From: Bacteroides sp. | GTDB lineage: Bacteria > Bacteroidota > Bacteroidia > Bacteroidales > Bacteroidaceae | Length of the DNA stretch: 64,000 nucleotides | Reading direction: 5' to 3' | NCBI GenBank assembly: GCA_022648295.1 | Contig: JALCME010000010.1 | Location: 62,001-126,000 of the forward strand | Shown: positions 36,376-44,716 of the stretch, piece by piece | How the letters are laid out: every line of letters begins with the position of its first letter | Numbering within the stretch: the first letter of the stretch is position 1 | Made by a program: the position numbers and the translations under genes | Notes under the pieces: generated by a model | Database searches by the model: none | Seen by the model: the letters and a program-made list of their open reading frames with translations, nothing else | What the model was told of the DNA's origin: nothing

Positions 36376-37678
36376 TGCCAGAACGATAAAGGGACTCAAA
36401 TTTTTATTCCCTATCTACTTCCTTTTGACCGTCTGTCTGCCCTCTTGGGGACAGACGTCGAAAGAAGAATTATTCGCAACAATAGAAAAAACCGGAAGCG
36501 TATATTGGGCATACCCCCTCGACTTCAAAGTCCAGACAAAAGCACCCGAAGGCTATCATCCGTTCTATATCAGCCACTATGGGCGCCATGGTTCCCGTTA
36601 TCTGATTTCAGATCAGGACTACCGGTGGATAATCGATTTACTTGAAAAGGGGCACCAAAAAGGAGCGTTAAGCGGCTTGGGAGAGAGTGCCTATCAACGG
36701 CTGCTTAAAGTTTGGAAAGAAGTGGAAGGACATGGTGGCGACTTAACTCCTTTGGGAGTAAGGCAACATCGGGGAATAGCCGAGCGTATGTTCACCAATT
36801 TCCCGGAAGCATTTAAGGGCAAACGCTTTATCTCCGCACGGTCTACTATTGTATTGCGATGTGCAATGAGTATGGTAGCCTTTGGCGATCGCTTAAAAGA
36901 GCTGAACCCTAAACTCTCCATCTCTTATGAAGCCAGTCAGAAGTATATGGACTATCTGAATTTCCACACCCCCGAGTCCAACCGCTTTGCCTCCTCACAA
37001 GATGGTCCCTGGGTGGAAGAATACCGCAAATTCGAAGAAGCCCATACGCACCCTCAGCGTTTAATAAAAGCACTATTCAAAGATAGCCTGTTCGTTGTGA
37101 AGAATGTCAATCCGCAAAAAGTGATGTGGGGATTATACTGGATTGCCAGCGATATGCAGGATATAGAAACACCAGTATCTTTTTACGACTTGTTTGAACC
37201 CCAAGAATTATTCGACTTATGGCAATGCATCAATTACCGCTTCTATGCAGGCGACTCCAACCACGCTGACGGAAAAGGCCTTGTGATAGCAAATGCCAAA
37301 CCTTTACTAAAGAATATTCTGGACAGTGCAGACAAGGCCATCGAGAAAGATGGAACAGCAGCCACGTTGCGTTTCGGCCACGATGGTAATCTCATTCCTC
37401 TGCTGGCGCTAATGCAAATTGAGAACTACAACGTCTCTGTTGATAACCCCAATGAATTATATAAAGTTTGGAGTGACTTTAAAGCTGTTCCCATGGCCGG
37501 CAATCTTCAACTGATCTTCTTCAGAAAAGAAACGGGAAGAGGAACGGGAAAAGCAGACGATATATTAGTGAAATTTTTACAAAACGAGAATGAAGTCCAC
37601 ATTCCGGTACAAACAAATTCTTTTCCATACTACAAATGGAAAGACGTAAAAGCTTTTTATAAAAAAATATTGGAGTGA
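36365..37678 (+). CDS. Histidine-acid phosphatase (branch-2 histidine phosphatase, MINPP/phytase-like)
   Basis: 437 residues. Signal-like N-terminus to about residue 30 (LLTVCLPSWGQ). The catalytic motif is YGRHGSRY, with nucleophilic His75; the second motif LRFGHDGN has His339 and Asp340, the HD proton-donor pair of typical phytases and acid phosphatases, where the MINPP subgroup has HAE. STIVLRCAMSM near 160 fits the substrate-phosphate arginine. It overlaps the susD end by 11 bp, so translation is coupled. Likely a periplasmic phosphatase working on what the SusCD pair brings in, for example inositol or sugar phosphates; the substrate is inferred. Confidence 0.88.
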   Translation: MISNARTIKGLKFLFPIYFLLTVCLPSWGQTSKEELFATIEKTGSVYWAYPLDFKVQTKAPEGYHPFYISHYGRHGSRYLISDQDYRWIIDLLEKGHQKGALSGLGESAYQRLLKVWKEVEGHGGDLTPLGVRQHRGIAERMFTNFPEAFKGKRFISARSTIVLRCAMSMVAFGDRLKELNPKLSISYEASQKYMDYLNFHTPESNRFASSQDGPWVEEYRKFEEAHTHPQRLIKALFKDSLFVVKNVNPQKVMWGLYWIASDMQDIETPVSFYDLFEPQELFDLWQCINYRFYAGDSNHADGKGLVIANAKPLLKNILDSADKAIEKDGTAATLRFGHDGNLIPLLALMQIENYNVSVDNPNELYKVWSDFKAVPMAGNLQLIFFRKETGRGTGKADDILVKFLQNENEVHIPVQTNSFPYYKWKDVKAFYKKILE

Positions 37679-37707
37679 CACCAATAATCAGAGTTAACAA
37701 TGTGATA

Positions 37708-37745
37708 GAGGATGTGTCGATGCGAATCGCTGCATCCTTTTTTGT
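37708..37745 (+). terminator. Rho-independent terminator after the phosphatase gene
   Basis: GGATG (37710-37714) and GCATCC (37732-37737) close a hairpin followed by TTTTTTTG. Confidence 0.75.
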
Positions 37746-37788
37746 GTTAAATATATTGCAGGATAGAATCGAGCTCCAATTTATTCCT

Positions 37789-37796
37789 TATCTTTG
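37789..37796 (+). promoter_or_regulatory. -7 element for metK
   Basis: TATCTTTG, giving a leader of about 150 nt before the metK ATG at 37956. The leader contains GCAACC and, 14 nt later, TGCTAA; see findings. Confidence 0.5.
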
Positions 37797-37955
37797 CAAC
37801 CAGAAATGAAAGTGTGGAAAGATTTGAGTAGCTTGCAACCACAGAAAAAAATGCTAAAAACACATCCCTTTTTTTGCATCTGTGCACCATTGTCTACTCA
37901 CTTGTCTTCATCCCCACATTCATTCTAATTATTCACGTTTAATTTTTTAATTGAA

Positions 37956-39248
37956 ATGGGATATTTATTCACATCCGAATCGGTGTCTGAAGGACACCCC
38001 GACAAAGTGGCCGATCAAATATCGGACGCTGTACTTGACAAACTGTTGGCTTACGACCCCAGTTCTAAAGTAGCTTGCGAAACCCTGGTTACCACCGGAC
38101 AGGTGGTACTGGCTGGAGAAGTGAAAACGAATGCGTACATTGACTTACAACTTACTGCACGCGAAGTGATTCAGAAAATCGGCTATACCAAAGGAGAGTA
38201 TATGTTCGAGAGCAATTCATGTGGCGTACTTTCGGCCATCCACGAACAAAGCCCCGACATTAATCGTGGCGTTGAACGGTCGGACCCGATGGAACAAGGC
38301 GCCGGCGACCAAGGCATGATGTTTGGCTATGCCACCAACGAAACGGAAAATTACATGCCGCTTTCACTCGACTTAGCGCATCGTATTCTGCTTGTATTGG
38401 CGGAAATCCGTCGCGAAGGCAAGCAAATGACTTACCTCCGTCCCGATGCAAAGAGTCAGGTCACCATCGAATATGATGACAATGGCAAACCGGTACGCAT
38501 CGATACCATTGTGGTGTCTACGCAACACGATGACTTTATCTGTCCGAAGGACAGTAGCAAAACAGCGCAATTAAAAGCCGACGAAGAAATGTTAGCCAAA
38601 ATCCGGTATGACGTGATCAACGTACTCATGCCGCGTGTTATTGCTTCCATCCACAGCGAAAAGATACTGGCTTTATTCAACGACCATATCACCTATCATG
38701 TCAATCCCACCGGAAAATTCGTCATTGGCGGTCCGCACGGAGACAGCGGTTTGACAGGCCGTAAAATTATTGTAGATACTTATGGTGGAAAAGGAGCTCA
38801 TGGCGGCGGCGCCTTCTCGGGCAAGGACCCCAGCAAAGTGGACCGCAGTGCAGCTTATGCCGCACGCCACATCGCCAAAAATCTGGTGGCAGCAGGAGTA
38901 GCCGACGAGATATTGGTACAGGTATCGTATGCCATTGGCGTGGCCCGTCCCATCAATATCTATGTCAACACCTACGGACACGGACATGTCAACCTGAGCG
39001 ACGGAGAAATTGCTCGGAAGATAGACGGATTATTCGATTTACGCCCCAAAGCTATTGAAGACCGTTTAAAACTCCGCAACCCGATTTATGAGGAAACGGC
39101 TGCATACGGACATATGGGACGTGAACCGCAGATTATCACCAAACATTTCGATTCGCGCTATGCCGGTCCGAAAGATTTGACCGTAGAACTCTTTACATGG
39201 GAGAAGCTGGACTACGTGGACAAGGTGAAAGCTGCTTTCGGTCTGTAA
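37956..39248 (+). CDS. metK: S-adenosylmethionine synthase
   Basis: 430 residues. The N-terminal [32 protein letters not shown] near residue 113, and [19 protein letters not shown] near 283 are MetK signatures for ATP, Mg/K and active-site loops. Residues 120-135 ([18 protein letters not shown]) confirm the family. It makes SAM from Met and ATP in the cytosol, the cofactor for the methyltransferase and radical-SAM enzyme in this window. It has its own promoter and terminator. Confidence 0.98.
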   Translation: MGYLFTSESVSEGHPDKVADQISDAVLDKLLAYDPSSKVACETLVTTGQVVLAGEVKTNAYIDLQLTAREVIQKIGYTKGEYMFESNSCGVLSAIHEQSPDINRGVERSDPMEQGAGDQGMMFGYATNETENYMPLSLDLAHRILLVLAEIRREGKQMTYLRPDAKSQVTIEYDDNGKPVRIDTIVVSTQHDDFICPKDSSKTAQLKADEEMLAKIRYDVINVLMPRVIASIHSEKILALFNDHITYHVNPTGKFVIGGPHGDSGLTGRKIIVDTYGGKGAHGGGAFSGKDPSKVDRSAAYAARHIAKNLVAAGVADEILVQVSYAIGVARPINIYVNTYGHGHVNLSDGEIARKIDGLFDLRPKAIEDRLKLRNPIYEETAAYGHMGREPQIITKHFDSRYAGPKDLTVELFTWEKLDYVDKVKAAFGL

Positions 39249-39304
39249 TGTAACACGCCATTAAGTAACAGCGTAATCAGCATAGCTTTACAGCTATTTA
39301 TATA

Positions 39305-39368
39305 AAAGGTTGCCCTTCTTTGCCTACCGGAAAATGCCGAGGCTGAAAAGTGGCAACCTTTATTTTAA
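39305..39368 (+). terminator. Rho-independent terminator after metK
   Basis: AAAGGTTGCC (39305-39314) pairs with GGCAACCTTT (39352-39361), followed by ATTTT. Confidence 0.75.
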
Positions 39369-39399
39369 CATCAGACGATGATATATCCCCAAAATCATA

Positions 39400-39407
39400 T
39401 AACTTTG
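39400..39407 (+). promoter_or_regulatory. -7 element for the LOG-family gene
   Basis: TAACTTTG, 33 bp before the ATG at 39440. Confidence 0.5.
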
Positions 39408-39439
39408 CAGCTATATTAATAGAAAGACAGAAATAAGCT

Positions 39440-40027
39440 ATGAATAGAATAACTTCCGTATGCGTTTACAGTGCTTCAAGTACGAAAATTGATCCGGTTT
39501 ATTTCGACGCTGCTCAGAAATTAGGTTCTTTATTGGGACAGCATCATATCCGTTTAATAAATGGTGCGGGAGGTATTGGTCTAATGGGAACCATAGCAGA
39601 TGCAGTGCTCGCCGAAGGCGGACAGGTAACAGGCGTTATTCCTCATTTTATGGTGGAACAAGGCTGGCAGCATAATGGTTTGACCGAACTGATAGAAGTG
39701 GACAATATGCACGAGCGAAAGCAAATGATGGCTGATTTGAGTAATGCAGTTATCGCCCTCCCCGGAGGATGCGGTACCTTAGAAGAATTATTGGAAGTTA
39801 TTACTTGGAAGCAATTAGGAATTTACTTGAACCCCATTGTCATTTTAAATACAAACGGTTATTTTGATCCTTTGCTTACGATGCTCCAGCACGCCGTGGA
39901 ACAAAACTTTATGCGGCCCCAACACGGAGCTATCTGGAATGTAGCTAATGCCCCGCAAGAAGCTATAGAACTCATACGTACCGTTCCCATCTGGGATCGC
40001 TCCATACGCAAGTTTGCCGCAATATGA
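39440..40027 (+). CDS. LOG-family nucleotide 5'-monophosphate nucleosidase-like protein
   Basis: 195 residues with the LOG signature: HERKQMM near residue 91 and PGGCGTLEE at 108-116, the Arg-Lys and PGGxGTxxE motifs of cytokinin-riboside phosphoribohydrolases and bacterial AMP/pyrimidine nucleosidases. Rossmann-like fold, cytosolic. Bacterial members cleave nucleoside monophosphates; the true substrate is not defined. The stop overlaps the next start (ATGA). Confidence 0.93.
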   Translation: MNRITSVCVYSASSTKIDPVYFDAAQKLGSLLGQHHIRLINGAGGIGLMGTIADAVLAEGGQVTGVIPHFMVEQGWQHNGLTELIEVDNMHERKQMMADLSNAVIALPGGCGTLEELLEVITWKQLGIYLNPIVILNTNGYFDPLLTMLQHAVEQNFMRPQHGAIWNVANAPQEAIELIRTVPIWDRSIRKFAAI

Positions 40028-40752
40028 TCATCTTTACAGCAGAACTGACAGCAGTGAAAGGTATTCCTATTCCCTATTCTCCCAGAATGGACGATGGAAT
40101 AAGCATTCTTTTATTATGCTGTTTTTTTCTGTCCGCATATATCTTATCACGAAGCCGGAAATTCCTTGCACAATTAATGAAAGATTTCCTACTAAACAGG
40201 GAACGACGCACAAGCATCTTTATAGCATCAACAGGAGCAGATATGCGATACTTGTTGTTGCTTATATTACAAACTTGTATACTCTCCGGTGTCATTCTTT
40301 TCAACTGTTTCATAGAAACTCAACCTCAGCTAAAACAGGAAGTCCACCCTTATACCCTGCTCGGAATATATATAGGGGTATGTCTGCTTTACCTTTTTCT
40401 GAAATGGTTAAGCTATACCTTTTTAGGGTGGGTTTTCTTTGATAAAAGCCAAACCTCAATATGGTTAGAATCATATTCTACTTTACTCTATTATTTAGGG
40501 TTTACCCTCTTCCCTTTCGTCTTATTTCTTATTTATTTTGATTTAAAGCTACAAATAGCCATAATAATCGGACTATTTTTGATCATTTTCCTCAAAACGT
40601 TAATGTTCTATAAGTGGTTAAAGCTTTTTTGTAACAATTTGTATGGCAGTCTCCTTTTAATTTTGTACTTTTGTGCCCTTGAAATAATACCCTGTTTGAT
40701 GTTATATCGGGGATTGATACAGCTAAATGATTATTTGATAACTAAATTCTAA
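40024..40752 (+). CDS. DUF4271 membrane protein
   Basis: 242 residues with about six to seven membrane helices (for example SILLLCCFFLSAYILS, LLLILQTCILSGVILF, LLLILYFCALEIIPCLMLY). The order of helices and its place before the hemD-like gene fit the Bacteroidales DUF4271 family. Function unknown. Overlaps the LOG gene by 4 bp; a TACTTTTG element inside it (40666-40673) may serve the next gene. Confidence 0.85.
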   Translation: MIIFTAELTAVKGIPIPYSPRMDDGISILLLCCFFLSAYILSRSRKFLAQLMKDFLLNRERRTSIFIASTGADMRYLLLLILQTCILSGVILFNCFIETQPQLKQEVHPYTLLGIYIGVCLLYLFLKWLSYTFLGWVFFDKSQTSIWLESYSTLLYYLGFTLFPFVLFLIYFDLKLQIAIIIGLFLIIFLKTLMFYKWLKLFCNNLYGSLLLILYFCALEIIPCLMLYRGLIQLNDYLITKF

Positions 40753-40756
40753 GGCG

Positions 40757-41506
40757 TTGAAAATAAAGAAAGTACTCGTGTCGCAGCCGAAACCGGCATC
40801 AGAGAAGTCTCCTTACTACGACATAGCCCAAAAGTACGGCGTGAAAATAGATTTCCGACCGTTTATTAAAGTGGAAAGTTTGTCTGCAAAAGAATTCAGA
40901 CAGCAAAAAGTGTCTATTCTGGATCATACCGCTGTAATCTTTACTTCGCGTCATGCCATAGACCATTTTTTCAGTCTTTGCACAGAGTTGCGCATAACCA
41001 TTCCAGAAACAATGAAATATTTTTGCGTAACGGAAACCGTGGCTTTATACATACAAAAGTACGTGCAATACCGTAAACGTAAGATATTCTTTGGAACTAC
41101 GGGTAAAATGGAAGACCTTTTGCCGTTTATCACGAAACATAAGACAGAAAAGTTTTTCGTTCCAATGTCCGATGTACATACAGATGAGATAAAGAATCTT
41201 TTGGATAAAGCAAAAGTACAGCATACGGAAGCAATTATGTACCGCACCGTGAGCAATGACTTTACTCCGGAAGAACAATTTGATTATGATATGCTGCTAT
41301 TCTTCAGTCCGGCGGGGGTTACTTCTTTAAAGAAAAATTTTCCGGACTTCGAACAGAAAGATATCAAAATAGGAACATTTGGATCTACTACCGCACAAGC
41401 TGTACGTGACGCCGGACTCCGTCTAGATTTGGAAGCACCTAATGTAAAAGCGCCTTCCATGACTGCCGCACTCGAACTTTTTATTAAAGAAAACAATAAA
41501 AAATAA
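40757..41506 (+). CDS. hemD: Uroporphyrinogen-III synthase
   Basis: 249 residues, starting at TTG 40757 after an AAGG. The HemD layout is visible: KKVLVSQPKPASEKS at the N-terminus, VIFTSRHAIDHFF near residue 58, MLLFFSPAGVTSLKKNF near 180, and IGTFGSTTAQAVRDAGLRLD near 205, the nucleotide-like Rossmann ends of the two half-domains. It closes and inverts ring D of hydroxymethylbilane. HemD is poorly conserved, so the name rests on layout and on placement after DUF4271, a frequent Bacteroidales arrangement. Confidence 0.85.
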   Translation: MKIKKVLVSQPKPASEKSPYYDIAQKYGVKIDFRPFIKVESLSAKEFRQQKVSILDHTAVIFTSRHAIDHFFSLCTELRITIPETMKYFCVTETVALYIQKYVQYRKRKIFFGTTGKMEDLLPFITKHKTEKFFVPMSDVHTDEIKNLLDKAKVQHTEAIMYRTVSNDFTPEEQFDYDMLLFFSPAGVTSLKKNFPDFEQKDIKIGTFGSTTAQAVRDAGLRLDLEAPNVKAPSMTAALELFIKENNKK

Positions 41507-41616
41507 ACAAATAATAGATTTATCACGAATCACCACTTACCGGTTGCGTCCGAAAGTTATTTAGAAAATCTTCGATATGCAATTTGTAAGCAGTGGTTCG
41601 TGATTCTTTTATAAGT

Positions 41617-42066
41617 ATGGCAAATACTTTACGCAAAGCCGAAAGACTGAATAAGAAAAAAATTATTGAGAGATTGTTCGCCCCCGGGTCACATTCATTC
41701 TCCGTATTCCCTTTGCGTGTGGTATACCTTCCGATAGAAAATACGGAAAGTACGGTTTCCATTCTGATTAGTGTTTCCAAGCGCAGGTTTAAACGTGCTG
41801 TGAAACGTAACCGTATCAAACGCCAGATCAGGGAAGCCTATAGGAAGAATAAGCATGAATTGCAAACTTTATTAGAAGGAAAGCAAAGCCAAATGGCCGT
41901 AGCTTTCCTCTATTTATCGGATCAGATCATAGAGTCTAAAAAAATAGAAGATAAAGTTAGAATTGCATTATCACGCATCACGGAAAACATAAATGCAACG
42001 TCGCCTGTTTTAAGAAGAGCAAAAGAAGAATCTGCCCCAGATCAAGAATCAGCCGGTATGGAATGA
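41617..42066 (+). CDS. rnpA: Ribonuclease P protein component
   Basis: 149 residues from ATG 41617 ([16 protein letters not shown]); an upstream GTG is possible. [25 protein letters not shown] basic helix (from about residue 58) is the RNase P signature (RNR motif). It binds the RNase P RNA to mature tRNA 5' ends. Overlaps yidD by 4 bp. Confidence 0.95.
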   Translation: MANTLRKAERLNKKKIIERLFAPGSHSFSVFPLRVVYLPIENTESTVSILISVSKRRFKRAVKRNRIKRQIREAYRKNKHELQTLLEGKQSQMAVAFLYLSDQIIESKKIEDKVRIALSRITENINATSPVLRRAKEESAPDQESAGME

Positions 42067-42293
42067 ACATTATAAAAAAAATACTGTCGTATCTCTTGTT
42101 ATTACCTATTTATTTTTATCAGAAGTGCATATCACCTCTGACTCCTCCTTCATGTCGTTTCACTCCAACCTGCTCCCAGTATGCCATTGAAGCAATAAAA
42201 AAGCACGGACCGCTAAAAGGACTTTATTTAGCTATCAGACGCATATTGAAATGTCATCCATGGGGTGGTTCAGGCTACGATCCCGTACCATGA
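42063..42293 (+). CDS. yidD: Membrane-protein insertion efficiency factor YidD
   Basis: 76 residues. [20 protein letters not shown] with the following [14 protein letters not shown] and [13 protein letters not shown] are the YidD signature with its three conserved cysteines. It is thought to help YidC-dependent insertion. Coupled by ATGA overlaps to both rnpA and the next gene. Confidence 0.97.
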   Translation: MNIIKKILSYLLLLPIYFYQKCISPLTPPSCRFTPTCSQYAIEAIKKHGPLKGLYLAIRRILKCHPWGGSGYDPVP

Positions 42294-42934
42294 AAACTCC
42301 AGTCGACATCCATACCCACCACCAATTCGGCCTGCCTGGAGAAGCAATTATAAGCAACCCACCAGAGGACTTCACACCTCAAAAGTTATGTTGGTATTCC
42401 ATTGGTATCCATCCCTGGGAAATTCGCAACAATCCGATACCTTATCCGACAATGAAATGGAAAACATTCGAAAAGCAATCAAGGCATCCCCAAGTATTAG
42501 CCATAGGAGAAGCAGGGTTAGACAAGCGAATAGGAACTCCGCTAGCTTTACAGAAGCAGTTATTCATCCGGCAAGCCTTATTGGCTGAAGAACTTTGCAA
42601 ACCCTTAATAATCCATGCCGTAAAAGCAGCAAACGAGCTATGGATGTTGAAAGAACAAATAAAGCCATCCAATCCATGGATCATTCATGGGTTCAGGGGC
42701 AACGCGATTTTAGCAGAACAATATATCCACCATGGCTTTTATCTTTCGTTCGGAGAATATTATCACCAGGAAGCGCTTTGCTTCACTCCCGCCAATCGTC
42801 TGTTCCTTGAAACAGATGAGTCGTCCATACCAATCACTACCTTTTATGAACGCGCCGCTATTCTACGGGGAATGTCGACAGACACGCTACTAAGAATAAT
42901 TAGAGAGAATATTGAGAAAGTCTTTTTTAAGTGA
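42290..42934 (+). CDS. TatD-family metal-dependent hydrolase
   Basis: 214 residues from the ATGA overlap at 42290. The metal-binding start DIHTHHQFG (HxH), IGEAGLDKR (Glu ligand), [19 protein letters not shown] and a final FLETDESS (Asp) follow the TatD order; the family is usually about 255 residues, so this is a short, divergent member. Probably a cytosolic Mg-dependent nuclease or hydrolase. Confidence 0.88.
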   Translation: MKTPVDIHTHHQFGLPGEAIISNPPEDFTPQKLCWYSIGIHPWEIRNNPIPYPTMKWKTFEKQSRHPQVLAIGEAGLDKRIGTPLALQKQLFIRQALLAEELCKPLIIHAVKAANELWMLKEQIKPSNPWIIHGFRGNAILAEQYIHHGFYLSFGEYYHQEALCFTPANRLFLETDESSIPITTFYERAAILRGMSTDTLLRIIRENIEKVFFK

Positions 42935-42963
42935 TAAGAATTGTTTGTTCAGATAAAGAATTG

Positions 42964-42971
42964 TACTTTTG
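42964..42971 (+). promoter_or_regulatory. -33/-7 promoter for tyrS
   Basis: TACTTTTG, 50 bp before the tyrS ATG, with TTG at 42941-42943 at 20-bp spacing as a -33 element. Confidence 0.5.
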
Positions 42972-43020
42972 TAAGCTCTATACGAATAGAAATATAAACA
43001 TCTAAATAGATAACCATTCG

Positions 43021-44313
43021 ATGAATTTTGTAGAAGAATTGAGATGGCGCGGCATGATTCATGACATGATGCCCGGCACGGAAGAACTTTTGGCTAAAGA
43101 GCAAGTAACTGCATATTTGGGCATTGACCCTACAGCAGATTCCTTGCACATCGGACACCTTTGCGGAGTAATGATGCTGCGCCACTTTCAGCGTTGTGGG
43201 CATAAACCGCTGGCACTGATCGGAGGAGCCACTGGAATGATTGGTGATCCTTCCGGTAAGTCGTCAGAACGTAATTTACTCGATGAAGAGACCTTACGAC
43301 ATAACCAAGAGTGTATCAAAAAGCAATTATCCAAGTTTTTGGATTTCGATTCCGATGCTTCCAATCGCGCAGAATTAGTAAATAACTACGATTGGATGAA
43401 AAACTTTACCTTCCTTGATTTTGCTCGTGAAGTGGGTAAGCATATCACGGTAAACTACATGATGGCAAAAGAATCCGTACAGAAACGATTAAATGGAGAA
43501 GCTCGTGATGGTTTATCATTTACTGAATTTACCTACCAGCTATTACAGGGTTATGACTTCCTGTATCTAAACCAGACCAAAGGATGCAAGCTTCAAATGG
43601 GAGGATCCGATCAATGGGGCAATATTACTACAGGAACGGAACTGATCCGTCGTACAAACGGTAATGAAGCATATGCCTTGACTTGCCCGTTAATTACGAA
43701 AGCGGATGGAGGGAAATTCGGTAAAACGGAGTCCGGCAATGTCTGGTTGGATCCCCGCTATACTTCGCCCTATAAGTTCTACCAATTCTGGCTGAATGTG
43801 AGTGATGCAGACGCTGCACGCTACATTAAGATATTTACGTCGTTAGGCAAAAAAGAAATAGAGGTTTTAATAGCCGAACATGAAGCCGCTCCTCATTTGC
43901 GTGTGCTTCAAAAGCGATTGGCAAAAGAAGTAACAATAATGGTTCACTCCGAAGAAGATTACAATGCAGCAGTGGAAGCCTCCGACATTTTGTTTGGTAA
44001 CACAACTTCCGATGCCCTGAAAAAATTGGATGAAGATACCCTACTTGCCGTATTCGAAGGAGTTCCCCAATTTGAAGTATCAAAAGATGCATTATCGTCG
44101 GGAGTGAAAGCAGTGGACTTGTTTACGGAAAATGCAGCAGTTTTCGCCTCAAAAGGAGAAATGCGTAAATTGGTACAAGGCGGAGGGGCATCCCTTAATA
44201 AAGAGAAGCTTACGGCTTATGATCAAATAGTCAGCTCATCCGATCTCTTGGATGAAAAGTACTTATTAGTGCAACGCGGAAAAAAGAACTACTACCTGAT
44301 TATTGCCAAATAA
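43021..44313 (+). CDS. tyrS: Tyrosyl-tRNA synthetase
   Basis: 430 residues, class I synthetase. HIGH is at residues 43-46, [11 protein letters not shown] near 197 binds tyrosine, and the KMSKS loop appears as KFGKTESG near 236. The C-terminal S4-like domain ([16 protein letters not shown]) contacts tRNA. It charges tRNA-Tyr. Own promoter and terminator. Confidence 0.98.
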   Translation: MNFVEELRWRGMIHDMMPGTEELLAKEQVTAYLGIDPTADSLHIGHLCGVMMLRHFQRCGHKPLALIGGATGMIGDPSGKSSERNLLDEETLRHNQECIKKQLSKFLDFDSDASNRAELVNNYDWMKNFTFLDFAREVGKHITVNYMMAKESVQKRLNGEARDGLSFTEFTYQLLQGYDFLYLNQTKGCKLQMGGSDQWGNITTGTELIRRTNGNEAYALTCPLITKADGGKFGKTESGNVWLDPRYTSPYKFYQFWLNVSDADAARYIKIFTSLGKKEIEVLIAEHEAAPHLRVLQKRLAKEVTIMVHSEEDYNAAVEASDILFGNTTSDALKKLDEDTLLAVFEGVPQFEVSKDALSSGVKAVDLFTENAAVFASKGEMRKLVQGGGASLNKEKLTAYDQIVSSSDLLDEKYLLVQRGKKNYYLIIAK

Positions 44314-44342
44314 GCATTGAAACAGGAAGGAAGTATAAAAAT

Positions 44343-44376
44343 AGTCCTGAAATATTTGCATGTTTCAGGACTTCCC
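44343..44376 (+). terminator. Terminator after tyrS
   Basis: AGTCCTGAAA pairs with TTTCAGGACT around an 8-10-nt loop, followed by TCCCTTT. The T run is weak. Confidence 0.6.
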
Positions 44377-44378
44377 TT

Positions 44379-44386
44379 TATCTTTG
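44379..44386 (+). promoter_or_regulatory. -7 element for tRNA-Gln
   Basis: TATCTTTG, 32 bp upstream of the mature tRNA 5' end. Confidence 0.5.
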
Positions 44387-44417
44387 CACCGCTTTTTAGC
44401 AGAAAGCACATTGTGTC

Positions 44418-44488
44418 TGGACTATGGTGTAATGGTAGCACAACAGGTTTTGGTTCTGTTTGTCCAAGTTCGAATCTTGGTAGTCCAA
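44418..44488 (+). tRNA. tRNA-Gln (TTG anticodon)
   Basis: A cloverleaf can be drawn: acceptor TGGACTA/TAGTCCA, D-loop with AATGGTAG, anticodon stem ACAGG/TCTGT (last pair G-U) with loop TTTTGGT giving TTG, and T-arm with GTTCGAATC. U1-A72 is the usual weak first pair of tRNA-Gln. Discriminator A. CCA is not encoded. A terminator hairpin follows. Confidence 0.95.
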
Positions 44489-44521
44489 CATATTTCACAA
44501 CATTATTTTTTAAATGTAGAG

Positions 44522-44558
44522 AACTCTCCGAGACCATTGTGTTTTAGAGAGTTTTTTA
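44522..44558 (+). terminator. Terminator after tRNA-Gln
   Basis: AACTCTC (44522-44528) pairs with GAGAGTT (44547-44553), followed by TTTTA. Confidence 0.7.
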
Positions 44559-44682
44559 TTTCAAGTATAGACATAGCTAAACCCGACCTCATCAGCCGGC
44601 AGCCTGATTTTTGTAAGACAGTTGTCACAAATTCGTTACATACTCTTCAAATCTTTGCAAAACATTCGCAATAAAGCTACCC

Positions 44683-44690
44683 TACTTTTG
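44683..44690 (+). promoter_or_regulatory. -7 element for the TonB receptor
   Basis: TACTTTTG, 27 bp before the ATG at 44717. Confidence 0.5.
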
Positions 44691-44716
44691 CAAATTATTA
44701 ACACACACTAATTTAT

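Noticed and set aside
37797..37955. SAM-I riboswitch as an annotated feature
   Set aside because: Only two short conserved pieces are visible; the P1 stem and other core blocks are missing, so it is kept as a low-interest finding only.
44317..44547. Coding frames across the tRNA-Gln locus
   Set aside because: They overlap a clear tRNA, its promoter and two terminators.
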